The position numbers and the translations under genes were made by a program. DNA of 64,000 bases from NCBI RefSeq assembly GCF_000737715.1, contig NZ_JPRN01000003.1:248001-312000 (forward strand), read 5' to 3'. The DNA comes from Chryseobacterium sp. JM1. GTDB taxonomy: Bacteria; Bacteroidota; Bacteroidia; Flavobacteriales; Weeksellaceae. Shown here in pieces: positions 36,368-46,665 of the stretch. Below the pieces are notes generated by a model. That model had not been told where the DNA came from and made no database searches. It was given only the letters and a program-made list of their open reading frames with translations. How positions within the stretch are numbered: the first letter of the stretch is position 1; the number at the start of each line of letters is the position of its first letter.

Positions 36368-36513
36368 ATGAGTAGGGAATATCAGTGATGAAGATTTAAT
36401 TGATAAAATAAAAAGATTCTGAATTTGCCAGAAAACAGATTGATGAAGGAAGAGATACTTTCTCTAAAAATTATCATAAAGTAAGGAGACAGCAACTTCG
36501 GATTGGGCATTGA
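36368..36513 (+). pseudogene. Possible frameshifted small gene remnant
   Basis: ATG 36368 reads MSREYQ-stop; a one-base shift continues ISDEDLIDKIK, and a second shift gives KDSEFARKQIDEGRDTFSKN then YHKVRRQQLRIGH-stop. The joined text reads like a small cytosolic helical protein. The two frame changes make it a likely dead gene. The rest of 36241-36989 holds only repeats. Confidence 0.3.
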
Positions 36514-36627
36514 TATTATAGAACTCGATTTAATTAATAATATTAAGTTTAACTTTAATGTAATGTTTAAATAAATTTGATATTCAGTATTTTATGTTGA
36601 ATATTTAAAGTTAAATTTAATATTGAA

Positions 36628-36668
36628 GTTTTAGGTTTCGGCGGCCGGAGGCCGCCGAAACCTAAAAC
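36628..36668. repeat. GC-rich perfect hairpin in AT-rich DNA
   Basis: A 19-bp perfect stem, GTTTTAGGTTTCGGCGGCC, with loop GGA and its exact complement. It lies far from any stop codon (nearest gene end 36990 is on the other side), so it is more likely a mobile or dispersed palindrome than a terminator. Confidence 0.85.
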
Positions 36669-36989
36669 CTTATACCTTCCATATGGCAATGAGTAGAGCC
36701 CGAAAAAGAATTCCTTTTCCCATAAACAAGCCATAAAAATCTCCGGTTTTTAAGAACTTAAGTTCAATTTTCAGCACTCAGAATTCAGCTAACAACTTAA
36801 AAAAATCATTTGATTTTTTCTTAACTTTTCTCATCTCCTTCACTCATCTTAATGTTTTAAAAAGCGTACAATAAGAATCAATGGGAAACCGAAAATCAAA
36901 TATTTTCATAAACTTAAGTGTACTTTATATACGCAAGATATTTAAGCTTATAATAACTTAAGTGTTAAAAAACTTTTGTGGTAAAAAAA

Positions 36990-37346
36990 TTAATGCAAGT
37001 CTTCAGAAACATCACCATCTTTTGGCTTCGGAGCTATTCCTCTGAATTTTTGCTTGCCGATCAGCAGCTCAAAAAACAGCCTGAAATCTGAAATCAGTGA
37101 CCATAGTGGATATTTAAAAGTTGCGGGCTTATTTCGTTCAATAACGGCATGACTGAACCATGCAAAGCCGTAACCAAAGATAGGGATATACCATAGAAAC
37201 CTTTCTTTCCCTGAACTGATGACATACCAGATCACAAGAAAGACCAGAAGGGTCCCGATAAAATGAAAGATCCTCGTTCCTGTTTTGCTGTGCTCGGTAA
37301 GATAGAACTGATAAAATTCTCCGTATGTTTTTATTCTGTCTGACAT
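36990..37346 (-). CDS. DUF962/Mpo1-like membrane protein
   Basis: 118 aa from ATG 37346 (the frame extends by a TTG). YLTEHSKTGTRIFHFIGTLL, YGFAWFSHAVIERNKPATFK and PLWSLISDFRLFF are the family blocks with the conserved His residues; two to three transmembrane helices. The yeast relative Mpo1 is an Fe-dependent fatty-acid alpha-dioxygenase acting on 2-hydroxy acids; activity here is inferred only. Single gene. Confidence 0.85.
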   Translation of the reverse strand: MSDRIKTYGEFYQFYLTEHSKTGTRIFHFIGTLLVFLVIWYVISSGKERFLWYIPIFGYGFAWFSHAVIERNKPATFKYPLWSLISDFRLFFELLIGKQKFRGIAPKPKDGDVSEDLH

Positions 37347-37430
37347 GGCCAATTAGTTTATAGTTTCTGTGAAGATCTATGCAATAATTCTGCCGATTTT
37401 TAATGAAACGATTGAAATCTGAAAAAGGAA

Positions 37431-37464
37431 AAAGGCAAATCTGCGAATATGCAAATTTGCCTTT
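37431..37464 (-). terminator. Terminator of the amino-acid permease gene
   Basis: AAAGGCAAAT pairs with ATTTGCCTTT, with inner GC pairs around AATAT, 26 bp past the permease stop. Confidence 0.75.
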
Positions 37465-37489
37465 TATGATGTTATTTATAAATCAATGT

Positions 37490-39166
37490 TTATACTGATT
37501 CCTTTCTAAGCTTACTGTGTTTGTAACCGTAGCAGAAATAGATCACCAGACCCAGTGCAAACCAAAGTCCGAACCAGAACCAGTTCTCATGGCTCATTCC
37601 TGTAAGAAGGTATAAACACGAGCTTAAACCGATTAAAGGAATTAAAGAGAAATTTTTAATAAAGGTAAAAATACAAAGTACCAGATTGATGAGGATGAAA
37701 ACGAAAATAGACGCTCTGAATTCTCCTTCTTTAGGATTGCTCCAGTCCATTAGATTCGTGAAAAATTCTGGCTGCCAGATATAGAAACCGACTAATCCAC
37801 CAATGAAAATCACCGGGAATATGATCTTACCATTAATATAAGGAAGGTGGAATCTGCCTTTGATCTTTTCTTTGGCTGGAAGCATTAAAACTCCGGCACA
37901 TACCAGTACGAAAGCAAAAATAGTCCCAATACTTGTGAAATCCAGGATGAATGTTTTATCTGTAAACAGGATAGGAATCCCTACAGCAATACCTGTAATA
38001 ATAGTAGCAAATGAAGGCGTTTTATATTTTGGATGTACCGTCTTGAATTTTTCAGGCATCAGTCCGTCACGGCTCATCGCGTACCAGATCCTTGGCTGTC
38101 CCATCTGGAATACCAATAATACCGTGGTGATAGCCACAATAGCAACGAAAGAAACCACAAGTTCCATCCAGGCTACATTGGCGTTAGATTTTTCGAATAT
38201 GAATGAAAGAGGATCTCCGATACCATCGAACTTCCTGTAATCAACCATTCCCGTCAGTACCAGTGTTAAAGCAATATAGATTACTGTACAAAGGACTAAA
38301 GAGATAATCATTCCTTTCGGAAGTGTTTTCTGAGGATCTTTAGTTTCTTCGGAAAGAACGCTTAACGCATCAAAACCAATATAGGCAAAGAAAACTCCTG
38401 AAACGGCACTCATAACTCCTGCAAAACCGTTTGGCATGAAGGAAGCAACCTGAGTTTCCGGATTGACAGGCGTCCAGTTTTCTGTATTGATATAAGCGAA
38501 GCCTACCAGAATCACTAAAACAATCACGGCCAGTTTTAAAATAACTAGTGAATTATTAAAGTTTTTACTTTCTTTCACTCCTACGTAACAAAGCCATGTG
38601 ATAAGGCCATTGATCACTAATGCAGGAAGATCGAGAATGAATTTTAAATTACCGATTAATGGTGCAGTACTCCATGCATTCAACAGTTCTTTGTTCTCAG
38701 AACCGTTCTGGAAAGCTTTTCGGGCTTCCGTGTAGCTGCAGGTAAGATAATCAGGGATATGCATGCCCAAACGCTCTAAGAAGCTGGTGAAATAATCGGA
38801 CCAGGAAAAAGCAACATAAATATTCCCGAAAGAATATTCCATGATCAATGCCCATCCGATCACCCAGGCAATAAGTTCCCCAAAACTGGCGTAAGCATAC
38901 GTATAGGCGGAACCGGCTGTAGGAATTCTGCTGGCAAATTCAGCATAACACAAGGCTGTAAATCCACAGGCAAAACCACAAATTAAATATAGTAGAATAA
39001 CTCCGGGGCCACCTCTGAAAACTGCTTCACCTAAGCTGCTGAAACTTCCTGCTCCTATAATGGCCGCAATACCAAAAAAAACGATATCCCAAACACCTAA
39101 AACCCTTAAAAGACTGGTAGATGTATCTGTTTCTGAATAGTTTTTCCTTCTGAAAAGTTGATTCAT
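37490..39166 (-). CDS. APC-family amino acid permease
   Basis: 558 aa with 13-14 predicted membrane helices. The first helix has IAAIIGAGSFSSLGEAV, the unwound substrate-binding motif of APC transporters, followed by GPGVILLYLICGFACGFTALCYAEFASRIP. The extra C-terminal helices and the length resemble the cationic amino acid transporter (CAT/YfnA) group. Usually a proton symporter at the inner membrane. Substrate not determinable. Single gene. Confidence 0.9.
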   Translation of the reverse strand: MNQLFRRKNYSETDTSTSLLRVLGVWDIVFFGIAAIIGAGSFSSLGEAVFRGGPGVILLYLICGFACGFTALCYAEFASRIPTAGSAYTYAYASFGELIAWVIGWALIMEYSFGNIYVAFSWSDYFTSFLERLGMHIPDYLTCSYTEARKAFQNGSENKELLNAWSTAPLIGNLKFILDLPALVINGLITWLCYVGVKESKNFNNSLVILKLAVIVLVILVGFAYINTENWTPVNPETQVASFMPNGFAGVMSAVSGVFFAYIGFDALSVLSEETKDPQKTLPKGMIISLVLCTVIYIALTLVLTGMVDYRKFDGIGDPLSFIFEKSNANVAWMELVVSFVAIVAITTVLLVFQMGQPRIWYAMSRDGLMPEKFKTVHPKYKTPSFATIITGIAVGIPILFTDKTFILDFTSIGTIFAFVLVCAGVLMLPAKEKIKGRFHLPYINGKIIFPVIFIGGLVGFYIWQPEFFTNLMDWSNPKEGEFRASIFVFILINLVLCIFTFIKNFSLIPLIGLSSCLYLLTGMSHENWFWFGLWFALGLVIYFCYGYKHSKLRKESV

Positions 39167-39280
39167 TCAATATTTATATTTGAGTTTGAAAAAAAGCAAA
39201 TGTAATCATTTTTTATTTTGGTGTTGGCTGTAATCATAATATTTCGTTAAAAAGGCTGAGGTTCTCACGGCTAAATGCCT

Positions 39281-41521
39281 TTATTCTTGGTAAATAGGTA
39301 TTTCCACATAGCTGTTATTGTACCATTTTATCTCCAGCGGTTCCCCGGAATCTTTGATGGTTTCGTCACTTACATCTTTTCCGGATCCGTAATTGATCTG
39401 CCAGCTTGGGATTTTATTGACACCCACGAGTAAAACGAGTTTGCTCCCTTTTTCTAATTTTTTGCTCATAAACATGGAATTTTTTATCGGGATCTGTTCT
39501 TCTTTACCCGGTACAAGGAGCTGACGCACAGCGTTGTTTTTTGCATAGCTCGCTCTTACCATATGAGTGGATAATAAGAAAGTCTTTCCGTCAGGCTTGA
39601 TCTGATACAGGGACATATCCGTATCGAAATCTTTTTTATTAATAGAAATATTGAAGAATCCGGCCGGATTTCCACTAAAGATAAGATCTTTGTCTAAAAC
39701 CTCACTCTCGAAGTACATGGAGTTTGTAGTTTTCACACTGTCAATCTTACTTACCGCGTGATAAGTGTCTTTTTGATCTCTGTTTTTGAAATCAACCGTT
39801 TGTTTAACGAAGCTTTTCTCTGCGGGCTGAGTAAAAACTGATGCATTACCTTTACGATCCTGAAGATAAAACTTAAGCGTTGAAGTATGCATTTTATCCA
39901 GAGTAGGAGCGTGTTTCCATGTATTGGTATTCATCACCTGGAAATTGATTCTGTCTTTTAAAAGTTCCGGTTTCTTCCCGTCTTTCATAATATAATCAAA
40001 CCAGGAGAAAACAAGGTCATCAATACTTATTCTCGCTACAGGATCAATAGGATTTCCGTTGACGTGGGTATATCCGAAGCTTTGCGCCCCGCCATGATCA
40101 TAAGGGCCGATCACCAGATAATGATTGGCATTTTTGTTATATTGATGATGTTCTTTGAAATAGTACAGTGCCCCGATCTGATCATCATCATAATAGCCTG
40201 TAGTCGTCAGGATAGGAATATTGATTTTGGCGAAGTCCTCTTTATAAGGAACCATTTTTTGGTAGTATTCGTCGTAACCGGGATGATCCAGCCATCTTTG
40301 AAATATCTTGCTTGGTTTACCGCTGATGGTATCCAGAGCTCTGAACGATTTTCCGCTTTTATACCACGCTGTATTAATAGAATCCCATTTTTTACCATTG
40401 TTGAAATCCGCTTCATCCGTAAGCTTATTGTTCGTCACATACTGGATCCATTGCAGCATATAGCTCATGAAAATATTATTTTGTGCAGGATAGTCTATTC
40501 CAATTCCTACGGCAACCTGTGGAACGATTGTTTTTAATGCAGGATGTATTTTTTTTACAGCGGCCCATTGGCTGAAGCCCAGATAACTTCCACCAATCAT
40601 TCCCACTTTACCGTTGCACCAGGGCTGTTTGCTGATCCAGTCGATTACTTCGTAAATATCCTGAGATTCGTGTTCAAAAGGATTGTTTACATCATTGCTG
40701 TTTCTTTTGCCACGGGTATTCACAACGGCACCTACATAGTCGTAAACGGCTGCTCTTTTTCCGAAATAGCCATCAATAGGTCCTGCATAAATATTACTGC
40801 TGAGGACAACAGGAAGTGGCGACGTATTGGCCTTTTTTCTGACAATGGTGATCGTCAGGGTACTTCCGTTTTTGGTTTTAATATCTTTGGTTTCGGTAAT
40901 GAATTTTTCCCCGTCTTTTGCGGCAACCAATTGCATGATCTGAGGTTTAGTGGCGGAGAAGGTTTTGTAATTCAGATAACTTCTGCATAAAGCCAGAGCC
41001 GATCCGTAATCTATGCTGTCTATATCTTTCTGCTTGTCCAGCGTTTCTTTCAGGGCTTTTCGCGCGGCCATGACGTCGCCATCTACTGCAATACTTACCT
41101 TGGTGATCAGTTTATCCGGGAGACTTGCATATTTTGTATTGAAGGCTTTTTGAAGGGCATTCGGGAAAGAAATCTTTTCTTTTGCTTCGATTATTTTTGC
41201 CAAGCTGTAAAATTCGTAGGCAATATATTTATTCCCTACCATGTCATGATCTGCAAATTCCTTGCGGTAATCTGCTAAAGTGGCATTGGATTTTTTGTAA
41301 TCTTTAGTAAGCAACTCTAAACGTAGGAGAATATCCAGATAAGCCAGTTTATTGGTTTGTTTAAGCTTCAACAGTGGAGCCTGGGTAATTAGTTTTGATG
41401 CCAACTGGGGCATTTGTTTTTCCAAAATAAGACTGTCAGTGACGGCTGTTTTCGGAAAATAAAACTTTTGAGCCTGTAGAAGGTTGACAAATATTAATGC
41501 TAAAAGTATTTTAATTTTCAT
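39281..41521 (-). CDS. CocE/NonD-family hydrolase (X-Pro dipeptidyl-peptidase S15-like)
   Basis: 746 aa from ATG 41521, which gives a signal peptide ending LLQAQ; the frame extends to 41599 without a signal. KVGMIGGSYLGFSQWAAV holds the nucleophile Ser (G-S-Y), LVIGPYDHGGAQSFGY the catalytic His, and the C-terminal jelly-roll domain runs from about residue 560. The first 220 residues form a helical, lineage-specific domain. Likely a periplasmic or surface peptidase/esterase. Single gene. Confidence 0.85.
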   Translation of the reverse strand: MKIKILLALIFVNLLQAQKFYFPKTAVTDSLILEKQMPQLASKLITQAPLLKLKQTNKLAYLDILLRLELLTKDYKKSNATLADYRKEFADHDMVGNKYIAYEFYSLAKIIEAKEKISFPNALQKAFNTKYASLPDKLITKVSIAVDGDVMAARKALKETLDKQKDIDSIDYGSALALCRSYLNYKTFSATKPQIMQLVAAKDGEKFITETKDIKTKNGSTLTITIVRKKANTSPLPVVLSSNIYAGPIDGYFGKRAAVYDYVGAVVNTRGKRNSNDVNNPFEHESQDIYEVIDWISKQPWCNGKVGMIGGSYLGFSQWAAVKKIHPALKTIVPQVAVGIGIDYPAQNNIFMSYMLQWIQYVTNNKLTDEADFNNGKKWDSINTAWYKSGKSFRALDTISGKPSKIFQRWLDHPGYDEYYQKMVPYKEDFAKINIPILTTTGYYDDDQIGALYYFKEHHQYNKNANHYLVIGPYDHGGAQSFGYTHVNGNPIDPVARISIDDLVFSWFDYIMKDGKKPELLKDRINFQVMNTNTWKHAPTLDKMHTSTLKFYLQDRKGNASVFTQPAEKSFVKQTVDFKNRDQKDTYHAVSKIDSVKTTNSMYFESEVLDKDLIFSGNPAGFFNISINKKDFDTDMSLYQIKPDGKTFLLSTHMVRASYAKNNAVRQLLVPGKEEQIPIKNSMFMSKKLEKGSKLVLLVGVNKIPSWQINYGSGKDVSDETIKDSGEPLEIKWYNNSYVEIPIYQE

Positions 41522-41757
41522 GTAATGGTATGTTTTTAGCTGGTGTAGATTGAGGATTCCATCAGAAATTTTTTTTGAAGGTTCCGAATTGATATCCATT
41601 TTGTTTTTGTGATACTAAAGTAATCATTTTTTATCATCAAATAGTGAAATGTAATCAATTGTTAATTTATGTTATAAAACCTTTAAAACTTGCTTAAACA
41701 ATAAGTTTTTAATATTTTCGTTAACTTATATAGCTAATCTTTTTATTCAGAAAAAGA

Positions 41758-44721
41758 ATGAATTCAAAAAAAATACTTCTCTCAGCTGCCGTGCTTTATT
41801 TCGGAATTTCCGGAGCGCAACAGTCACAGTACTTTACCCAGAAAGAAAATTACAGGTTTAATCTCGCAGAAAATCTTTATCAGACCAAAATATACAATGC
41901 TTCTCAATTCGAATATGCAAGACAATATTTCTATAACCAGAATTTGTCCAGATCGAGAAAAGAAGCGGCGCAGTTTTTTGATAATGTGATCGGCGTGATC
42001 CTGCAGAAAAATCATGCAGAGGAAGGACTGACGGCCTTTATGAAAGAATACCCGAATTCCGCGTATTTTGCTCAGGCTAATCTTCCGCTGGCAGATTATT
42101 ATCTGGCTAAAAAGGACTTCGATAAAGCCCTGGAGACCCTGAAAAAAGTGAATCAGTATCAGCTTTCAAAAGAAGAAAATACACAGTATATTCTGAAACT
42201 GGGTTATGCTAAATTCATGACCGGTGATACCAAAGGAGCTACCGATGCATTGGAAGAAGCCTATAAAACAGCTGATGAATCTCAAAAAGGAGATATCGCT
42301 TACATGCTGGGACACCTGTATTATTCCGGTGGGCAGAATGATAAAGCTTTCCAGTATTTCGATTCTGTAAAAGATCAGCCTAAATTCTCCAAACTGGTTC
42401 GTCCTTATTATGTACAGATGTACTACAATGATAAGAATTATGACCAGGCTATTTCTGAAGGAACGGCTTTACTGAGCGAAAGTATTTCCGATGCTTATAA
42501 AGCAGAGGTGCACAAGATCATCGGGGAGAGTTATTTCATGAAAAATGATTACACTTCGGCGTATCCACACCTTAAAGACTATCTGAGTGTACAGCAGAAC
42601 CCGTCTGAAAATGACCTTTATGAAATGGGATTTGTGGCCGCTCAGCTTAAAAAATATGATGAAGCGGTTTCTTATTACAACCAGCTTGTCAACAGCAACT
42701 CAGCGCTGGCTCAGAATGCTTACTACCAGCTGGGAAATGCTTATCTGGCGGTAGATAAAAAGCAGGAAGCCCTTTCGGCATTCCGTTCTTCTTACCAGAT
42801 GAATTACGATGCTAAGGTAAAAAAATTAGCCCACGAACAATACGCAAAACTAAGTTACGATATCGGGAACCCGTTTGAAAGTCCTTCTGCGGTGATCCAA
42901 AGCTATATCAACGATAATCAGAATGACGCGAATGCGCCTGAAATGAGATCACTTCTTGTGAAATCATATCTGTATTCCGGAAACTATAAAGAAACGCTGA
43001 ATGCGATCGACAGACTTCAGAATTCTACTCCTGAAATCAATAAAGTAGACCAGGAGGTTTCTTATTTATTGGGAACTGAGGAATTCAACAAAGGAAATTA
43101 TGACGAAGCGGAAAGGTATTTCCTGAGAAGCTTAGGATTCAATATCAATAAAGAATTTTACAACAGAGCATTATATTGGTTGGGACAGGTATATTACCAG
43201 AAAGGGAATTATCCGTCTGCCATTGCCCGTTATGAGAAGCTTCTTAATGAAACTTTCCCTGAAAAGCAGCAGCTGCCTTATGATTTAGGCTATGCTTATT
43301 TTAAAGCTAAAAAATTCGATCAGGCACAGACGTATTTTAAGCAGTATCTGAGCAATCCGAAGCCTGAATTTAAAAATGATGCAGAACTTCGTCTGGCAGA
43401 TATTCATTATGCCAACAATGATCTGAATGAGGCGATTGCGATTTACGATAAAAATGAAGACGCCACCGACTATACTTTATATCAGAAAGCAATGGCTTTA
43501 GGGTTTAAAGGTGATACACAGGCGAAGATCACCAATCTGAAAAATCTTCTGTCCAAATATCCGGATTCTGAGTATTATGACGATGCCCAGTATGAAATGG
43601 GAACGGCATATTCTGCACAGGATGATTTTGCAAATTCCAATGATTATTTTGTGAAAGTGATCAAAACCTCTTCGGATAAAGATCTTATTGCCAATGCATC
43701 TATTTACAGAGCACAGAATTATATTGACCAGAACCAGAGCGATAAAGCGCTTTCCGAGCTTAAATCTTTAGGCGAGCAGTATAAAAATACCGCTTACGCT
43801 GATAAGATTGTTCAGGCGGCAAAACCTATTTTCACGAAAAACGGTGACGTTTCCGGATATGAAACTTTTGCAAAAAATATCGGGGTGAATGTAGATGCTT
43901 CTGAGATCGATGAGATCAACCTTTCTACCGGGAAACAGTATTTCACGAAGAAAGATTACAAAAATGCTATTTCTTACTACGAAAAATATCTAACGCAGAA
44001 TCCTACCGGAGAAGGTCTTTATCAGGCTAAATACGAGCTGGGAGAAAGCTACTATCAAACCAATAATGCTACAAAAGCGCTTCTTGTTCTTCAGGAAGTA
44101 GCATCGGTACAGAACGACTATCAGGATGATGCACAGACCCGTCTGGCACAGATCTTCGTGGCTCAGGGGAATACCGCGGAAGCTAAAAAGTACCTTGAGA
44201 ATATCAAAAACTCTTCAGACATCAGCATTAAAAACTATGCGAATGTTGAGCTGATGAAGGTATATGCCAGCGAGAAAAACTTCTCTCAGGCGGAGAAACT
44301 GGCTGATGCCGTCATTGCGAACACGAAAAACTCGGCAGCAGTTATTGAAACAGCGAAAGTGATCAAAGCGAGAAGCCTGATGAATTCAGGGAAAGATAAA
44401 GATGCGCAATCAGCGTATACTTCTCTTGAAAAATCTTCCAATACATCGGTAGCGGCAGAAGCTATTTATGCAAAAGCTTACTATCAGAATAAAGGAAAGG
44501 CCTTCAAGTCTTCCAATGAGACGATCTTTAAACTGGCCAACAATTATGCCTCCGAAGACTATTGGGGAGCAAAAGCTTTGGTACTGATGGCTAAAAACTA
44601 TGTGGGACTGAAAGACAATTACCAGGCAAGTTATACCTGCGACCAGATCATCGAGAACTATAAAGATTTCCCGGAGATTGTAGCAGAAGCAAAAGAGGTT
44701 AAAAAGCAGATTAAAAAGTAA
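41758..44721 (+). CDS. Exported TPR-repeat protein
   Basis: 987 aa with a signal peptide ending ISGAQ, then about 25 TPR-like helix pairs to the end (e.g. YYLAKKDFDKALETLKKV, ALYWLGQVYYQKGNYPSAIARYEKLL, KYELGESYYQTNNATKALLVL). No enzyme domain. Such proteins are periplasmic or outer-membrane scaffolds, like the TPR partners of envelope machines. An outer-membrane barrel gene follows 97 bp later in the same direction, the gap being filled with short AAAGTATAATGTA-like repeats, so the two may act together. Confidence 0.85.
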   Translation: MNSKKILLSAAVLYFGISGAQQSQYFTQKENYRFNLAENLYQTKIYNASQFEYARQYFYNQNLSRSRKEAAQFFDNVIGVILQKNHAEEGLTAFMKEYPNSAYFAQANLPLADYYLAKKDFDKALETLKKVNQYQLSKEENTQYILKLGYAKFMTGDTKGATDALEEAYKTADESQKGDIAYMLGHLYYSGGQNDKAFQYFDSVKDQPKFSKLVRPYYVQMYYNDKNYDQAISEGTALLSESISDAYKAEVHKIIGESYFMKNDYTSAYPHLKDYLSVQQNPSENDLYEMGFVAAQLKKYDEAVSYYNQLVNSNSALAQNAYYQLGNAYLAVDKKQEALSAFRSSYQMNYDAKVKKLAHEQYAKLSYDIGNPFESPSAVIQSYINDNQNDANAPEMRSLLVKSYLYSGNYKETLNAIDRLQNSTPEINKVDQEVSYLLGTEEFNKGNYDEAERYFLRSLGFNINKEFYNRALYWLGQVYYQKGNYPSAIARYEKLLNETFPEKQQLPYDLGYAYFKAKKFDQAQTYFKQYLSNPKPEFKNDAELRLADIHYANNDLNEAIAIYDKNEDATDYTLYQKAMALGFKGDTQAKITNLKNLLSKYPDSEYYDDAQYEMGTAYSAQDDFANSNDYFVKVIKTSSDKDLIANASIYRAQNYIDQNQSDKALSELKSLGEQYKNTAYADKIVQAAKPIFTKNGDVSGYETFAKNIGVNVDASEIDEINLSTGKQYFTKKDYKNAISYYEKYLTQNPTGEGLYQAKYELGESYYQTNNATKALLVLQEVASVQNDYQDDAQTRLAQIFVAQGNTAEAKKYLENIKNSSDISIKNYANVELMKVYASEKNFSQAEKLADAVIANTKNSAAVIETAKVIKARSLMNSGKDKDAQSAYTSLEKSSNTSVAAEAIYAKAYYQNKGKAFKSSNETIFKLANNYASEDYWGAKALVLMAKNYVGLKDNYQASYTCDQIIENYKDFPEIVAEAKEVKKQIKK

Positions 44722-44818
44722 AGTGTATAAAGTATAATGTAAAAAGTAAAATGTACAAAGTACAATTCGATAGATACATTATACATCCGACATTATACAT
44801 TAATACAAATATTGAGCA

Positions 44819-46588
44819 ATGAACAGAAAAATTCAATTATTATCCATATTATTTTTAGGGTTTTCGCAGTTTGCGTTTTCCCAGATCAAGGAGGAAAAAC
44901 TGATTCTTAATAAGAAGCGGGAGCCGGAGGTGAAGAAGATCGAGAAGAAGAAAACCTCTGTGGAGACCATCAAGAATTATCCGCCGGAAGAGAAATCCCA
45001 GAATCCTGTGAAATATACCATCACGGATGTTCCAGCGGTTTCGGATTTTAAAACATCTACCATTCAGGGACAGGATGTGACTCCGAAGTTTGAAGGAACG
45101 GCTCAGAACAACTATGTTCAGTTTGGAATGGGGAACTTCGGGAAAATTTTGGGTGATGCCAATGTTTCCAAAACCCTTGATAATAAACTGGAAGTAGGTG
45201 CAGATTTCCATTTCCTTTCCACTTTAGGCCTGAAAAAAGAATATGCATGGGATTCCAAGCAGAGTTCTACAGCCATCGGAGCCTATTTAAATTCATACGG
45301 TGAAAAAGGAAAATTCAACCTGAATGCTGAGTATGGGCTGGATAATAACAGATATTACGGAATTTATGCCATGGAGCCTTCTGCAGACGTTGATCTGAAG
45401 CAAAGGGTGAGTCAGTTTAAAGTAAATGGATACTATGATTTTTATTCCAATGAAATCTTAAATGATGTAAGGGTAAAATCATCTTTCCTGAAAGATCATT
45501 TTGATGCTCAGGAAAACCAGGTTTCCATTTTGGCTAATCTTTCTAAGCATGCGGTGGAGATCGGTAAATCAGGAATTGTTTTAAATGCTGACTTAGGCGT
45601 TGGACTGGAAGCTGTAAAAACAGATTTTGGAATTGTCAACAAAAACTCATCCAATTTCTTTAATACAAGCCTTACTCCGAAAGTAACTTTCAGAAAAGGG
45701 GAGTCTTACTTAATGTTAGGTTCCGGATTCTCTTTCCTGAATGCTAAGAATTCAAATGATGCCCTCGGAGGAGAGGTGAAAAATAATAAAACATACTGGT
45801 TTCCACAGGCTGAGTTCCAGGTGGCTGCTGCTAAAGAATTTAAATTCTACGGTGGGGTAGACGGCGGACTGAAGCTGAATACCTACGGAGATCTTCTGCA
45901 GGCGAATCCATTCGTGCTTTCTGACCAGCTTTTAAAGCCCACAGAGACTCAATATCATTTTTATGTAGGTTTACGTGGAGATATCGACGAAACGTTTAAA
46001 TATGACTTCTCTGCAGGTTACGGAAAAATGAGGAATATTATGTTCTTCCAGGGGAACAGTATTTTCGACAATACCTTTAGCCTGAACCGTTCTGCCTATA
46101 ATTTTGCGAACACATTCTCTGCCGTATATGATGACGGAAATGTAAGCGATATCAAAGGAAGCGTACAGTATTTCCCGCTTGAAAACCTGGTTTTAGACGG
46201 GGAAGTAAAGTTTACAAAATACAATCTGAAGAATTACGACGATATTTATAACGTTCCTTTAGTGAATGCAAGCATCGGGGCAAAATATACTATGCTTGAT
46301 AAAAAGTTGGTGTTAGGATTCAAAGGAATCTTTGCCAGCGACAGAACGACAAACTCTTTCGCGATCGAAGGAATAGCTAATCCAAACATGGTGTACCAGT
46401 CTACGGAAAACAGAAATGATAAAGTAGGAGGCTATGCAGATTTAAACCTTTCTGCGGAATATAAATTTCATAAAAACTTTAGTGTTTTTGCCATCGGAAA
46501 CAACCTTCTGAACTCAAATTATCAGACCTACAAAGGCTATAAAGTCTTAGGTGCACAGGTTCTGGGAGGGGTGAAGATTACCTTCTAA
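44819..46588 (+). CDS. Outer-membrane barrel, TonB-receptor-like without plug
   Basis: 589 aa with a signal peptide ending QFAFSQ, then a basic/Glu-rich stretch (residues 23-60, KKREPEVKKIEKKKT) and a barrel whose last strands (FSVFAIGNNLLNSNYQTY ... LGGVKITF) match TonB-dependent receptor C-termini. No plug domain is seen, so it is probably not a gated importer. Best read with the upstream TPR gene as a two-protein envelope unit. Confidence 0.75.
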   Translation: MNRKIQLLSILFLGFSQFAFSQIKEEKLILNKKREPEVKKIEKKKTSVETIKNYPPEEKSQNPVKYTITDVPAVSDFKTSTIQGQDVTPKFEGTAQNNYVQFGMGNFGKILGDANVSKTLDNKLEVGADFHFLSTLGLKKEYAWDSKQSSTAIGAYLNSYGEKGKFNLNAEYGLDNNRYYGIYAMEPSADVDLKQRVSQFKVNGYYDFYSNEILNDVRVKSSFLKDHFDAQENQVSILANLSKHAVEIGKSGIVLNADLGVGLEAVKTDFGIVNKNSSNFFNTSLTPKVTFRKGESYLMLGSGFSFLNAKNSNDALGGEVKNNKTYWFPQAEFQVAAAKEFKFYGGVDGGLKLNTYGDLLQANPFVLSDQLLKPTETQYHFYVGLRGDIDETFKYDFSAGYGKMRNIMFFQGNSIFDNTFSLNRSAYNFANTFSAVYDDGNVSDIKGSVQYFPLENLVLDGEVKFTKYNLKNYDDIYNVPLVNASIGAKYTMLDKKLVLGFKGIFASDRTTNSFAIEGIANPNMVYQSTENRNDKVGGYADLNLSAEYKFHKNFSVFAIGNNLLNSNYQTYKGYKVLGAQVLGGVKITF

Positions 46589-46611
46589 GCTTAAAGATAT
46601 ATTCAATATAA

Positions 46612-46641
46612 AAAGCCTTACATTTCAAAATGTAAGGCTTT
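46612..46641. terminator. Bidirectional terminator
   Basis: AAAGCCTTACATTT-ca-AAATGTAAGGCTTT, a perfect 14-bp stem with A-run and T-run flanks, between convergent genes. Confidence 0.95.
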
Positions 46642-46665
46642 TTGTTTTTTTATTACTGTTATGCT

